A stretch of DNA of 64,000 nucleotides from Liopterus haemorrhoidalis (GCA_963971575.1 OZ020618.1:51226509-51290508); one strand, 5' to 3'. Shown: positions 42,724 to 54,140, counted from the first letter of the stretch. Program-made: numbers and translations. Notes: generated by a model not told the origin, from the letters alone.

Positions 42724-42983
42724 CCCGGTCTTTCCACCTTCAATTAAACCTCTAGGTAACTATCTGACAGATAAGGTTATGTAATACTTTCTGTACTGTA
42801 TAAATGTCATCGTGTCTTTCACTTCAAATGTATCTATCGGATAGTTATCTAACGGATAATGAGACTGACGTATTCAATCCACTGATTGGTATTGGCATTT
42901 ATTCAGCAGATTCAAAGATCCAAATAACCTTATCTGTCAGATAGTTACCTAGAAGTTTGCTTGAAGGTGGAAAGACCTAAGGC
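42724..42983. mobile_element. MITE related to Harbinger X, about 55-bp TIRs
   Basis: Ends GGTCTTTCCACCTTCAA and complement, continuing into CTCTAGGTAACTATCTGACA and AGATAAGGTTA on both sides. GCCCGGTCTTTCCACC resembles the start of Harbinger X1 (GTCCCGGTATTTCCACC), so it may be mobilised by the same nuclease. TAA follows the right end; the left flank is unclear. Confidence 0.8.
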
Positions 42984-42994
42984 GGTAAATAATA

Positions 42995-43062
42995 TTAAAA
43001 TCAAAGCCTTCGCGGGGAGTTGAACCCACTACCTTAGGAATATCGCATTCACGACTCACATT
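42995..43062 (-). other. tRNA-like fragment (B box)
   Basis: On the minus strand GGTTCAACTCCCCGCG follows GATATTCCTAAGGTAGT; GGTTCAACTCC is a good B box. No A box or acceptor stem; probably a SINE relic. Confidence 0.4.
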
Positions 43063-43510
43063 TTTTTGACATCCAGCATTCTGTTGGCTTCTTACCCTTA
43101 TTATTAGGTGTGTGAATTAATTCGCACCGTTTTTTTTTTCTTCCAGAAAAGACTTTATTGTAAGAAAAAAAAACATGAAAAAATACACTATACAAAGTAT
43201 TTGCTATCGCTTGCTATTATTTTTTCCTATCTGACTGGCAGTTGTTGTATTCTGTGCCGGAAAAATGACTCGTGCTTCGAAGCGATCGATTTATTGAGCC
43301 ATTTCTTTATTTCTTCATAATTGTTCAAGTGCTGACCCAAAATCCCGTGTGCCATCGATCTGAATAAGTGATAATCTGATGGAGCAATGTCTGGTGAATA
43401 CGGCGGGTGAGGTAAAACTTCCCAGCCAAGTGCTTCCAAGGAGGCTTTCACAATCTTTCCAACATGTGATCTAACGTTATTATGCTGGAGGATCACTTTG
43501 TCGTGTCTCT

Positions 43511-44036
43511 ATAAATTCTTTATTTCTCCCTAGGCCTTGCGGCGTTTCCCTCTCCGATCTCCTTCCTTCTTGCTTCCAGTTCTCTCGCCCATCTTTAATT
43601 TATTTTATTCAATTCTCTTCCCTTCCAACCGTTTCTTCCCCCCTCCTCCTATCTCCCTTCCTTCCTCCCATTTCCAGGTGACCTCAGCCCCCTTCCATCC
43701 TTCCATTTATCGCCTTCTGCCTCCCACTGGGCCTGTTCCTTCTTTCCTTTACCCCTTTCTGTTCTCCTTCCCCGATCTCAATCCTTCTTGCCTCTAATTC
43801 CTTCGCCCGCCTCTCCCCCCTTCCATCTTCGTGCAACAGGTCTAATGTGCTCCCCGACCATATTGTCATCTCTCTACACCTCTTTGCGAGGTGCTCTATA
43901 TCTTCTTCATCCTCCCCGCACATCCTGCACATCTTATCCTCCTGTTTCCTCCAATATCTATTTCCTCTGTCTTCATTCCCGCACCTTAGCCTCGCAATCC
44001 TCCTAACTCTCCCTCCTGACCTTCCTCTTCCTCCCT
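43511..44036 (-). mobile_element. 5'-truncated LINE fragment with 18-bp target duplication
   Basis: Flanked by TCACTTTGTCGTGTCTCT at 43493-43510 and 44037-44054, an exact 18-bp duplication as produced by target-primed reverse transcription. The insert is strongly pyrimidine-rich on the plus strand and much more GC-rich than its surroundings. The 3' end (left) has only a weak A-rich tail. Confidence 0.92.
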
Positions 44037-44040
44037 TCAC
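43684..44040 (-). pseudogene. LINE polyprotein C-terminus with CCHC-like knuckle
   Basis: Minus-strand frame: RVRRIARLRCGNEDRGNRYW, then CRMCGEDEEDIEHLAKRCRE, then an arginine/glutamate-rich tail. RLR-GNE---RYW followed by C-xx-C...H...C is the C-terminal cysteine-histidine motif of a LINE of R1/LOA-like kind. Domain-level identity is clear, clade is not. The Met is in the flanking mariner. Confidence 0.75.
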
Positions 44041-44985
44041 TTTGTCGTGTCTCTTTGCTTATTCTTCAATGCGTTGCTTAAAAGGAGCAATTGTTGTGGG
44101 TTAAGTTCGGGAGTGATACAATACACCCTTCTGGTCCCACCATATACAGAGCATTACTTTTCTGCCGGGAATATTCCACTTTGGTCTCGATGCGGATGGT
44201 ATTCCTGGATCGCAAATGGATTTCCTTCGTTTGGAATTATCGAAATATATCAACTTCTGGTCTCCAGTAACAATACGATGCAAAAATTCTTTTCTTTTTT
44301 GTCTGGCAAGCAAGATTTCAGACATGGTTTTGCGCCTCTCGATGTCTCTTTCTTTCAGTTCTTACGGCACCCAACTTTTTTCTTTGTAAATCTTTCCCAT
44401 GGCTGCCAAACGCACATAAATTGTTGATCGATCAACATTCAACAATAACGTGAGCTCATTTTGCGATTGACACGGATGTTCATCGATTAGGGCCTGCAAT
44501 TCCTTGTCCTCGAACTTCTTCGTCTGACCTGGACGAGGTTTATCATCGACACTGAAATAATCTTTTGAAACGTTGAAACCATTCTCTGCATGATTTATCG
44601 GTGGGAGCACTTTCACCATAAGCTTCTATGAGCATTCAATGAGCTTCAGCGGCTGATTTCTTCAAATGAAAACAGAAAATGAGAACTTCTCAGAAATAAT
44701 GCTTGTTTGTCTCGAATTTCGACATTTTCGAATTACATGAACACGATGTTATTGTTATAAACTCAAACGTTTATCTACTGAATATTATTGCCATATATCA
44801 ACAGTAAAACTTAAAGCCGGTTGCAGACATTAGAGGTTAGAAAATTACATAGTAGAGCAACTGACCGCCAGATGGATCAAATTAATTCACACACCTAATA
44901 AATACCTACGAAACCCTGGTATGTGTGAACACACTTATTCATATATTCACACTTTATATCAATTTTTTTAAATGGATATTTGTTG

Positions 44986-45954
44986 AGTACGTGCCTGTTG
45001 AGACGTATAGCTAGCACAAACCATATTATAAGCAATTTATCAACTCTATTGCGCTTCCTTACAAATGATTTTGCATCAGAAAAATGGTTTGAAAACATGT
45101 CGACGATAAACTGTATTGAGTATATTTTATTATTTTCATGGATATAAAACAACGCTTATATAAATTCACTGAAAAATATAGGGAAACTTGAAAAATGAAA
45201 ATTTTTACACTTGATAAAATTCCAGAAAAATGATGAAATTCTTTAAAACTGCCACCAAAAACATCACTATAAAATTCTTAGATGCAATGAAAGATTTTAT
45301 TTCGACTTAAAACTCTATTAATGAAATAACCTTAGTCTTTCAAACATTTAGCTCTTTGTTAGTTTAAGAAACTTTAGCAAACTTTAACAAAAAAATAAAA
45401 TAGAGCAAACTTATGTGCCAAAAGAAATTTGTTTTTCTTTTGGGAGAAAAACTTCAATTTCAACTTTTAGTAGCAAAAATAAATCATATTTTTTTACACT
45501 AACGATATATTTAAAGTATTAAAACGGTGGTTCAGACAAAATATTTGGAAAAACGAAATAAAGTATCCTTTATCAATTAACTTAATTTGATTATCCAAAT
45601 ATCTTTACCAGGGAAATTTTTCCAGGAAAATTTACTTAATTAAATAATCATGAAGAAGATAATAAATTTTTTTAACGAAAACATTCATTTCTATAATTTA
45701 AAATAAAATATTTAATATCTGCCCGTTGATTTGAAATCTGTTTCTAAATTTCTGATTTTAATTCCGTAAATTAATTTAGTTATTTTTGTTTTTTATTCTC
45801 TTGTTTTCAATGTCTTGAATCTTCTTCGTTCTTGTTATTGCATCCTTCATCCATGCAAAGCCTCCTCAACTTTCGCTCAAAACCTCGTCTCTTGTATCTT
45901 CCCTACTGCTTATTTCTCCGCATTCTTTCAGCATGCTCAATTGTCTCTTTTGCA
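44986..45954. other. Unassigned AT-rich sequence
   Basis: No feature recognised on either strand. Confidence 0.45.
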
Positions 45955-46790
45955 ATTTTTTTTTTTTTTTTATTACAATTTTTTGGGTGCTTCAGCATCT
46001 AGGCTTTTAACACCCGGTACAGTCTTTTTACAAATTATAGTACATATTTATGGCCGTAAGATAATTTATTATGTTATGTTCCATTGTAGATTCTGGGTAT
46101 GTTGTATAATTGTCTGTGGTGGTTGTATTTTGTACAGTCGGTTATGATGTGTTTTACTGTTAAAGACGTGTCGCATTTTACTTCTGGTCTTTTTTGAAGT
46201 AAGTGTTTATGTGTTACGTTGGATTGTCCTATTCATAGTCTTGTGAGCACTACTTGTTCTCTTCTGTCTTCTCTTGCTGGCCATTTTTCGATATTTTCTT
46301 TTATTTTCCTTAGTTTACCGGTAGTGTTCCTCTAGTAGTCGTTCCATTCTTGACGTATCTTTTTCTTAATGAATTTGATGTAATCGTATTTTGGAACTGG
46401 TATATTTATTTCAGAGGTAGTTATTGCTTCTTTCGCTGCTTTATCTGCTTTTTCGTTTCAACGTAGGCCTATATGCACACTATATATGCACCTATATATA
46501 TGAGACGGTATCCATAGAAAAATGATTTGATAGCTATTGTTTCTTAACTATTGTATTTTCTCCTGTATTTTCTTCACTGATTGGTACTTCGGGTGTGGGT
46601 TGCAAATTGCTTGTATTGAGCTTAAGGAATCAGTGCAGATTATATATTTCCTTTGTTCTGTGTTCTTTTCTTCAATTTTCTCTATAGCTTTGAGAATACC
46701 ATGAATTTCTGCAGTGAAGGTGGATATTTTTTCTTCATCCTCATTCAAAATGTATTTTCCCTCTCCTCGTTACTACACCTGAAGCGAGCA
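45955..46790 (-). mobile_element. LINE 3' part with RNase H domain
   Basis: Minus strand: poly-A tail (plus-strand T run 45957-45972), 3' UTR, then coding remnants. RNase H is seen as STFTAEIHGILKAIEKIEEK and YIICTDSLSSIQAI (46548-46748), followed in shifting frames by EKWPAREDRREQVVLTRL and THKHLLQ, then SLTVKHII-DCTKY. The post-RNase H part matches the LINE at 20194. D of CTDS and E of TAE are RNase H catalytic residues. Multiple stops. Confidence 0.8.
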
Positions 46791-46807
46791 ATCACTTTCT
46801 TTTTCTC

Positions 46808-46900
46808 TCCATTCTATGTTAAGCAGTACAATTTTTACTATACAGACAGACAGACACATAACTGACGTTATACCTACAAAGCCTACATTTAGGTATATAT
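46808..46900 (+). repeat. T3 fragment
   Basis: TTCTATGTTAAGCAGTACAA, ACAGACAGACAGACA and GTTATACCTACAAAGCCT follow the order of 3448-3612. Confidence 0.7.
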
Positions 46901-46994
46901 AAACAAGGAAAAGTTAAAATTTTTAATTCTCGAAATAGATTTCTACATGAAAAGTTTCTGCGCATGCTGCTCATAATTCTAATCATTTTTTTTG

Positions 46995-47405
46995 CAGTCG
47001 AAAAATTCTTATAGAATAGCTTACACCTCCCCAGACAGTAATACCATATGATATGATGCTATAAAATTGTGCATAATAATATATTTTTAAAGTTGAAATA
47101 GGGGTAAGAGTTTAATCTTCTCATTGCGTAACAGATGGAGGTTAATTTATTTGCAATTAAATTAATATGAGTACACCATTTGAGATTACTGTCTATTGTT
47201 ATTCCTAAATGTTTAAAAGACTTGATAGAATGCAAGGAGGTTTTATCACTCCGTGTGGATTTATAAACCCTATAGGCAATGGAATAAAAGAATAACAGTA
47301 GATTCCCATAGGAGAAAGAAAAAGACTGGTCACATTAATTGAAAAAATTCTCAGCTTAGTATTTAATTTGGATGTAGAAATGTCAGATTTAATCCATGAA
47401 GGTTC
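46995..47405 (-). pseudogene. LINE RT thumb fragment
   Basis: Minus strand: KSFKHLGITIDSNLKWCTHI, then NLHL/ANKLTSICYAMRRLNS, YFNFKNILLCTIL, a stop, HHIIWYYCLG. The YLGI-ID-NLKW--HI block and YY-IIYYG-IFWG order are those of the Jockey-type RT C-terminus. Another lineage or older copy than those at 7609 and 31526. Confidence 0.75.
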
Positions 47406-48192
47406 TGTTTCCATGGTAACCGTTAATGTAATTTGCTTCGTCCTATTTTTCGAGCGTACGTTTTTTAAATCCTACCCAGGCTACTGTCTTAAAATATTAA
47501 AATTCATGACGATTACATCCTTAAATTATATTTAAAGTTGCGAGAGTGAGTTTTTGTGTCAAGACAAGAGAATAAGGTTATTAAACTGCTCCCAAGTTCC
47601 TTCATAACACTTTAGAGATATTCGACTACTTCAAACTCTGTCACTTCGAGAAATATTTATTTTGAAGTTTTCTTAACAAGTCAACAGCTTCATGAAAATT
47701 AGCAACATGCTGGTCATGATAAATACCACAGAGTACAAGTTTTTCATACCAAACTAAAAATCTGAAATAATTTATCATCATCAAAATTATTGACGCGACA
47801 ACCAAAGGTGAGCCTAGGTCTTCTATTTCCAGGTTCAAATTTCCTTCATAGAAATATGGCCCTATTTCGTAAAATTCCAAGCATGTGTACTTTCTCGTAA
47901 AATATCTCTTGCTTGCAGTAAAATTTCTAAAAATATGTTAGGCAATGTAATGCGAAACATAAAATAAAGAATAAGATTGTGTTTAAACATTAATGGATAT
48001 TTATTCGAACAATATTTGTAACCAAAATACTTGGTAATTTTTACTTTTGTTTTTATTATATGTAAGTTTTTAATCGTACTATTTTTATAAGTTTGTAACG
48101 TTGATATCTCCGTTATTAAAAAAATTTCATTATAAACATGTTTAGTTTTTTATAAAGACAAAAAAAATCGTTATTCCAATAGCTTAACAATA
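47406..48192. other. Unassigned sequence
   Basis: A 79-codon minus-strand frame at 47641-47880 matches nothing I recognise. No repeat recognised. Confidence 0.4.
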
Positions 48193-48194
48193 TA

Positions 48195-48389
48195 CAGGTT
48201 ATTCCATTTCAAAAATGATTATTTTCAAAATATATGGTCAACGAAACATATAAAAATATTTTTTACTATATGTACAGTCTGTCATGATATTTCCTACAAA
48301 AAATACTCGAACTTTGTCCTTTTAACCGAATCTCTATCTATATTATTAACAAGGATAGAAATGGTGAGCCACTTGTTTGTGGCACCCTG
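48195..48389 (-). mobile_element. W element, 195-bp MITE-like, TA target
   Basis: Between TA at 48193-48194 and 48390-48391. Ends CAGGTTATTCC and CAGGGTGCC (inward). The interior ACTCGAACTTTGTCCTTTTA is shared in inverse with the fragment at 23778-23905. Confidence 0.65.
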
Positions 48390-48413
48390 TATATAAGAAA
48401 CTTTAGCTTTGAA

Positions 48414-49070
48414 GATATGTTGTGTTATTATTTTATTTAAGCTTTTTTAACCAAATCTCTCTTTTTAGGGACTGTGTTACAGAACTGGGCTGTTTTCAGC
48501 GCATAGAGGGCAATTTGTCACTCCAAAAAAATTACAATCCGCAAAAGTACTATATCAAAATTGAATGATTTGAAAATTTATGGTCAATTAATATTGTTCT
48601 CCAATGTAAACATGTTTTTAAAGTGTACCTCAGCGCGACATAAATATGTCAAATTAAATAAAAGGTCTCCAATGATCCAATAAAATGATTTTAACAATAT
48701 TTTTCCAAATATCCTCAAAAATAACACGTTGGTGAGTAGCATATTTTGAAAAGGGAAAAAGTAAAGTTTTCTTCTTGAAAAGTTTCTGTGAATTCAGAGG
48801 AAAACCAACTGGAAATACGTAAATAACAAAGGAAATCGACTCCTGGAGTCCGGAATGCGTCCATTAAAGTGCTCTCAAGAAGTGAACATCTACTTAATTT
48901 ATTGCCCACCATTCCTTGTTTAAAAAAGGTACTTTAAAATATTTAAAATACTACGAATATTTTTAAAATCCACTGATTATATTCCAACGGAAAATAACTT
49001 AAAATAAACAGACTAAAAGATCCTTTACAACTGGCAAAAGAAAATTTTACAATAAAAAAATATATATATT
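48414..49070. other. Unassigned sequence
   Basis: No feature recognised. Confidence 0.4.
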
Positions 49071-49072
49071 TA

Positions 49073-49485
49073 CGAGGTGTGTAAATTAAGTAACCGGACT
49101 GGAAACATTTGGGACGCAAAACTTGGAGGGGCGGCAGGTGAACATAATACGTCTTCAGTACGAGTTTGAACTCGCTAGAGTAATTTTGTTGTTCGTAGTG
49201 ATTTTTTCGTGAAACAGTTTTTTCTAGTGCGTTCTAAAAATGAGTGACATTTATTTCGAGCAACGGTGTGCTATCAGATTTTGCTTCAGACTCAGGCACA
49301 GTGCAACGGAAACTTTTGCAAAACTTCAGCAGGCCTACGGAGACAGTGTTTTGTCAAGGCCCCAGGTTTTTTGGTGGTTTAAGGCATTTTCAGAAGGAAG
49401 AGAGTTGATTGAAGATGAATCACGCAACGGAAGGCCTTCATCTTCAAGAACCGATGAAAATTATACGGTCTTTCGAAACTGAAAT
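49073..49485 (+). pseudogene. Mariner-like M4, 5' part only
   Basis: Starts CGAGGTGTGTAAATTAAGTA after TA. ATG at 49240 opens MSDIYFEQRCAIRFCFRLRH then SATETFAKLQQAYGDSVLSR, PQVFWWFKAFSEGRELIEDE, SRNGRPSSSRTDEN. This is the N-terminal helix-turn-helix of a GVQW3/mariner-like transposase. Everything after the DEN position is lost. 85 percent or so of these residues recur in the fuller copy at 59849-61035 (by eye). Confidence 0.88.
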
Positions 49486-49489
49486 ATTT

Positions 49490-50594
49490 AGAAATTTTCA
49501 AAACTACACGGACCAAAATCACGTAAACTAAGGATGGCGCTATTTTTATTTTGGTAGAAAAGTCGATTTCAAAAATTTAAATCTCAGTCCTTATATTTTA
49601 AATAAGTATAAGCATATATTTTAAATATGTATATTTTAATAAGTAATATAACACTGCCCAACAAAATAATTTTTTATATTGGTGTCGGAAAAGTAAGAAT
49701 TGATTTTGGATATTTTTGATGTGCTGATTCCAAAACTATCTGACTCTTTTTCGTAGAAGACCTAGTTTTTGAGATACAGACTAATTGATTTTAGTTTTTT
49801 ATCTAAGAACGGTAAACTTCCTCCTTGGACAGCAAAGTGGATATACAAAATATCCATGTTTTTTATGTCTTTGGAACAGCAAAGCCATTGTCATTGTCAA
49901 ATATGATTGGATCACCGAGAGTGATTTATGGATATGTATGTTTGTGATTGGCCGTAAACAGTGAATTACGAAACCATAATTCACTGTAGTTATTTATGGG
50001 TACTATTTTTCACGAAAAAAGTGCTAATAATTGCAATATAACTAAATAGGTGTGGAAAATATAATTTTAAAATAAATTCATTCACCATCTCAGCCTTATG
50101 TTGTTTCTTTTTTTTTTCACTTAAAAAATACCTACTAATCCTTAACATCTTATCTTAAATTAATTAATTAATCTTAGTTAATCTTAAATTATGTTAAAAT
50201 TCATAGTACACAACATTTTTTCTTCACCCTACTATAATATTTGATCCCCACAACCATACCTTGAACTCAATTCATTATGTTTGAAACTGGCAAGTTAAAT
50301 TTTTCAAGCTTCGGTGTGTAATAGCATCGTGCTAAACACTTGACGGGAGACCCTTTAATTATTCCGGTTGTATTCATTGTGCCCTAACCGCAACTCAACA
50401 AAAGGCTGTTGCCACATTCACACTGCATTCCGCATCTCATCCCCCTTCATAACGCCTCGCAAAATATTGTTAAGATATGAGATGAGACCATTTAGAAACC
50501 TGTCGCATTGTTCAAATTATTTTCACGAATACAACATATACTAGACATTGTTTATACTTTTTAGGGTTTCGTTATTATTGTCAAGAAATCCTTA
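49490..50594. other. Unassigned sequence
   Basis: No recognised gene or element. Confidence 0.4.
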
Positions 50595-50909
50595 TACGAG
50601 GGCTACCTTTTAAGTTTTCACAAGAACTAACTTTTTTGAAACAAACTGTCTTATTGATTTTCAAAATATTCGCCTATAAGATCTATACACTTTTATATGC
50701 GTTCAAACCAATTCTCGAAACATTTTTCACTCTGAAGTTGGTATCTCAAAAACATGGTTTTCAAAGGCTTCATCACCTTCTTGAGGTTATGAAAATCGCT
50801 GTCTACGCATTTTTGTTTGATATTGGGGAACAAAAAAAAGTAGTTAGGGGATAAATCAGATGAATACGGGCAATGAGATATTAATTCGATGTTTTTCTCC
50901 TTCAAATAA

Positions 50910-52046
50910 CACTGGTCAACACAATTTTTGCTGGCTTACATCTCAGACTTGTTTCTTACTAGACTTGTTTCAATTTGGTGCTGCTGAACTCAAATATCAC
51001 ATCAGTTTTTGCGTATCAAATCAGATTTTTGCTCTGCAACAAATACATATTTTCGGCCAAATATTGCTTCTATCGTTTAATTTTAGACGTCGATATTGTA
51101 ATAGGTACAAATTTGGCGAACAATAAGGACTAAATAATTAGAAAATATTCTTAAAATGTTATTTATAGTGAAAGACAGAAAATGGGAACAGTTTTAATTA
51201 CATTTTAATGCATTGGAGTGTTAAAATAAAAATACAAAATAATTTAAGGATTAAATGGTCGTTTGTAATATCTTCTAGAGTGCACCATTCCCGATAAGTC
51301 CCTTTTAATACTCCAACAGTAGTCAGCCATCATGTGAGTATCCCACCTTCCTTGATAACGTCTCTCCATCTCTTTTAAATCCTGATGGAAATGTTCACCC
51401 TGTTCATCACTCCAACATCTCCAAGATTGACAGGAAAATTGTCAGGATGACTGTTTAAAAAATTAAGTTTCACGCTCATGTTTTCTCAAATTTTCAACGA
51501 CCTCCACATAGTTTTCGGCTTTTTATTCCCAAGAAAATTTTTGATGAGCGCCACGAAATACTGCCATGTATTCTTCTCCATATCATCCATATGTACAGTG
51601 AAATGTGGATCATTCACTAATTTTCTAATTTGTGGTCCGTCAAAAATGCCAGCTTTTAGCTTCTCATTACTGAGACTTTGAAATGTTTCAGATATATATT
51701 TGAAACAGTCACCATCTTTGTTCAACGCTTTTACAAACTGCTTCATTAGACCCAGTTTAATATGAAGAGGGGGGGAAAATGATTTTTGTTCGCTCCACCA
51801 AAGGCTCGTGTATTATTTTTGGGTCTCCAACATTTAAATCTATATTGGACAACAAGAACGAAGTTGAAATTAAAGTAGACGTATATCAGAATGTGAAAAG
51901 GTGAAAAAAGTCAAAATACGATAGAACAAAAATTTGACGTGATAGGCAGAAACTGTTAACATTTTTTAAATCAGCACCCCAAAATTAGTTAAAACAAGTA
52001 TCAGATCTAAGTCAGCAAAAAAAAAATGTAAATGTGTTGACCAGTG
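50910..52046 (-). mobile_element. CACTR-ended DNA transposon, copy 2, TAA duplication
   Basis: Ends CACTGGTCAACACA on both sides in inverse, extending with mismatches to about 45 bp (TTTTGCTGGCTTACATCT left). TAA flanks at 50907-50909 and 52047-52049. The related mariner copy A reads CTTCAAATAATCAATTGTTT without interruption, which proves a clean insertion with TAA duplicated. 1137 bp, minus-strand transposase remnant inside. CACTR ends with a 3-bp duplication are properties of the CMC/EnSpm group. Confidence 0.8.
51244..51830 (-). pseudogene. CACTR transposase, middle to C-terminus
   Basis: Minus strand in order: GDPKIIHEPLVERTKIIFPP, LHIKLGLMKQFVKALNKDGD, SNEKLKAGIFDGPQIRKLVN (open frame 51486-51746), a gap, MSVKLNFLNSHPDNFPVNLG, then one base out DEQGEHFHQDLKEMERRYQG and RWDTHMMADYCWSIKRD to a stop at 51244. 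A C-run near 51766 causes one frameshift. It supplies the region deleted from copy 1; the FVDSS and GDFK blocks are deleted here. The DEQGEHFHQD block matches copy 1. Confidence 0.75.
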
Positions 52047-52194
52047 TAATTAATTGTTTGACGTGCTGTGTGGGAGTTAGTCATGATGAAGAATAATGCA
52101 ACGTTTTGGTTGTTTTTCCTGATTTTGTCGATGGCTTCAGGTAAACAAATTGTTGTATACCATTCAGCATTACCTGTTCTCCGATTCTCTAAAC

Positions 52195-52340
52195 CAGTGT
52201 TTCCCAAAGGGTGTGCTACGGCATATTAGTGTGCCGCAAAATTTTCCAAACGTGGCGCGATTTCTTAAATAAAACTAACGTTCTGTTAATTTTCACATCA
52301 TTGTCCAAATATACGTAAGAATAAAGTACACGAAGGAACT
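52195..52340 (+). mobile_element. hAT-like terminal fragment
   Basis: CAGTGTTTCCCAAAGGGTGT followed by GTGTGCCGCAAAATTTTCC resembles a hAT end with its usual subterminal GTGTGCCGC. The opposite end was not identified. It sits in mariner M3B. Confidence 0.5.
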
Positions 52341-52427
52341 TGTGTCAAATTTTACGGATATAGTAATGACACATTTCAATATTGCCATCTAGTGATCGTT
52401 TGTAAAAAACATTAAAGGTAACCCTTG

Positions 52428-52956
52428 TTCATTCCAGACTTCACTGCCGTTGAACCGCAGACCTTATATAGATTTTATAAAACTTTCCCTCAATGTTTCC
52501 AGTAAATATTTCCCAAGTCACTGATACAAGATTGTCATTAAACGCCTTCAATATCCTGAATGATAATCCGAGAATTCAAAGCAATTCCATCTTAAAAGAA
52601 TTCCTTGAAATATGTAAGGATTAAGCTAGATTGAATTACTTTACTCTTTAGAAGTTTGTTGAATATAGGAAATTAAGTTTTTTGCACTAAGTCAATTGGT
52701 TATCTTGTATCTTTTGAATTTGAGAAAACTTGTTAAAGATTTTCAGATTAAACCACCATTAGGGAAAACAAAATTATAATAAAATCCGCAAGGAGATTGT
52801 AACTTCAAAGAAAATCTATATTTATTGGAAGCTATTACGACGCGCTATTTGTAGCTCCTAATAAGTTATTTTATGATTAAAAATATAGTAAAAATATGAA
52901 AACTTGAAGAGTTATAATATTTAACTGCTCTTTCTTAACTATCCAAAGCTGCAATA
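52428..52956. other. Unassigned sequence
   Basis: No feature recognised. Confidence 0.4.
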
Positions 52957-53222
52957 GATGACCGCTTTTTACCAAAAGTTGATTAACTGATGCCATTGGT
53001 GTAAGAAGCTTAAAAATGAAGTTTCATAAAAATCCGTTTACCCAAATTCGCTTTACACGTGTCGACAGACAGACATACAGACAGACCGACAGATAGCAGA
53101 TGGTAAAAGCATTATGTAGAAATCTCAATCCGTAGACAACCACAAAATTTAAAAATGTCAAAATCGGTACGATCATAATACCTCCCTTATATGTATGTAT
53201 ATGTATGTAGCGGTGGGTAAAA
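52957..53222 (+). repeat. T1 dispersed repeat, diverged 3' half
   Basis: GACCGCTTTTTACCAAAAGT, GATGCCATTGGTGTAAGAAG, ACAGACAGACATACAGACAG and tail AGCGGTGGGTAAAAAC. It is the most diverged long T1 copy. Confidence 0.75.
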
Positions 53223-54140
53223 ACTTAATCCATAAGTCTTAAGCGTAAGAAAAAACTATTGAAATACTATCTTTATAATATTTGAACACACTTGTCGCCT
53301 ACTGGACGTTCTGAGACGAAGACGAAGACTTTGGCAGCTTTTTAAAAAAATCCGTACTTTAGCCATCGATCCAACGAAAATTAATCGCAGTAAAACAAAT
53401 AAATAACACTGCACCACTATGACCAACTGACTTCTTGTCTGATTTATAAGAGATATAAAGAATATAGGTAATTCATATTCCCACTGCATGAAACGTCACA
53501 ACATCCATTATCTATTATTTGGAAAATTTTAAGAAATTTGTACTGTATTATATGCCTCTCTTGTAATATATCAGCTCTGTAATAGAACAGTCACTCAGCT
53601 GTATATTTGGATTTCATACGGGTTAAAACTTTTTCAATGACCTGTTGAACTATTGAGATTCAAGTGTTTATTAACATTTATTGGGGGCAATAATATATTA
53701 CTGTACTGGCTTTTGTTATCTTCAGTAGCGTATCATTTCTGAGTGAAATTTCCGTTTAAAAAAAAAAAAAAACGCATTTTCACATCTGATCACATTTATT
53801 TTATTTACTTTTCTGTCTAATCTGTTCGCGGAGCACTAGTAGATGCACCGCGGAGCACAGTTTAAAAAACTCTGAACTAGTGATATTGACTGTACAATTT
53901 TTATAAAATAATTAGTTTATAGTCCAACAATTAGATATTTTAATACACAAAATCATGATAAAATTCTTCTTCTATTTTATTGTTGTCAAATAAAAATATA
54001 CTCACTATCGGTGTAGTATTGATTTAGAGTGATATTAGTAGATATTTTATTGAAGATTCGAGTAAAGAAAACCAGGTCTAATTTGTTCTGTTTCCTTCCT
54101 AATAATTATCCGTAAACATTATACATTCCGGCATTCCTCT
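53223..54140. other. Mostly unassigned; hAT-like end at 53800-53874
   Basis: The only structure noticed is CGCGGAGCACAGTTTAAAAA then CTCTG ending at 53874, which read inward (CAGAGTTTTTTAAACTGTGC) looks like a hAT terminus with the usual GC-rich subterminal part. An A run lies at 53760-53772. No partner end or 8-bp duplication was found. Confidence 0.4.

Larger units (their letters stand above)
43227..44619 (-). pseudogene. Mariner transposase pseudogene (M7)
   Basis: Minus-strand pieces in order: KPRPGQTKKFEDKELQALID and ELTLLLNVDRSTIYVRLAAM (44362-44619), EFLHRIVTGDQKLIYFDNS (first D) and GRKVMLCIWWDQKGVLYH (44101-44325), then after the LINE insert ILQHNNVRSHVGKIVK and PPYSPDIAPSDYHLFRSM (43227-43496). 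The second catalytic aspartate of HDN is changed to N (HNN), so the protein would be inactive even without the insertion. First and third D are present. Confidence 0.88.
43104..44898 (-). mobile_element. Mariner transposon M7, with LINE insert
   Basis: Ends TTAGGTGTGTGAATTAATT on both sides (inverted), TA at 43102-43103 and 44899-44900, inserted into an R4 repeat whose empty form is at 39185. Net length without the LINE insert (43494-44036) is about 1.25 kb, typical of mariners. Confidence 0.93.
43065..44985 (+). repeat. R4 short repeat, split by mariner M7
   Basis: Left part CATCCAGCATTCTGTTGGCT and CTTACCCTTATTA (43065-43103), right part TAAATACCTACGAAACCCTG to the TCACACTTTATATCAATTTT end (44899-44985). 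Joined across one TA they equal the R4 copy at 39185-39290. Confidence 0.85.
50597..52427 (-). mobile_element. Mariner-like element M3, copy B, split by two insertions
   Basis: Ends CGAGGGCTACCTTTTAAG and CAAGGGTTACCTTTAATG (inward), same family as 29676-30873. Minus-strand remnants: MKEKNIELISHCPYSSDLSP (third D kept as SSD), FENWFERI, and on the far side YTTICLPEAIDKIRKNNQN with MTNSHTARQTINY. A CACTR element (50910-52046) separates ARQTINY from LKEKNIE, and a hAT-like end begins at 52195 together with loss of the N-terminal region. Confidence 0.85.

Noticed and set aside
43537..44104. Plus-strand proline/serine-rich frames
   Set aside because: They are the complement of the LINE C-terminal coding region on the minus strand, which has clear zinc-knuckle residues.
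52195..53874. A single hAT element from 52195 to 53874
   Set aside because: Both ends look hAT-like, but the 8-bp flanks do not match and the mariner M3B terminus and a T1 copy lie between them, so they are separate fragments.
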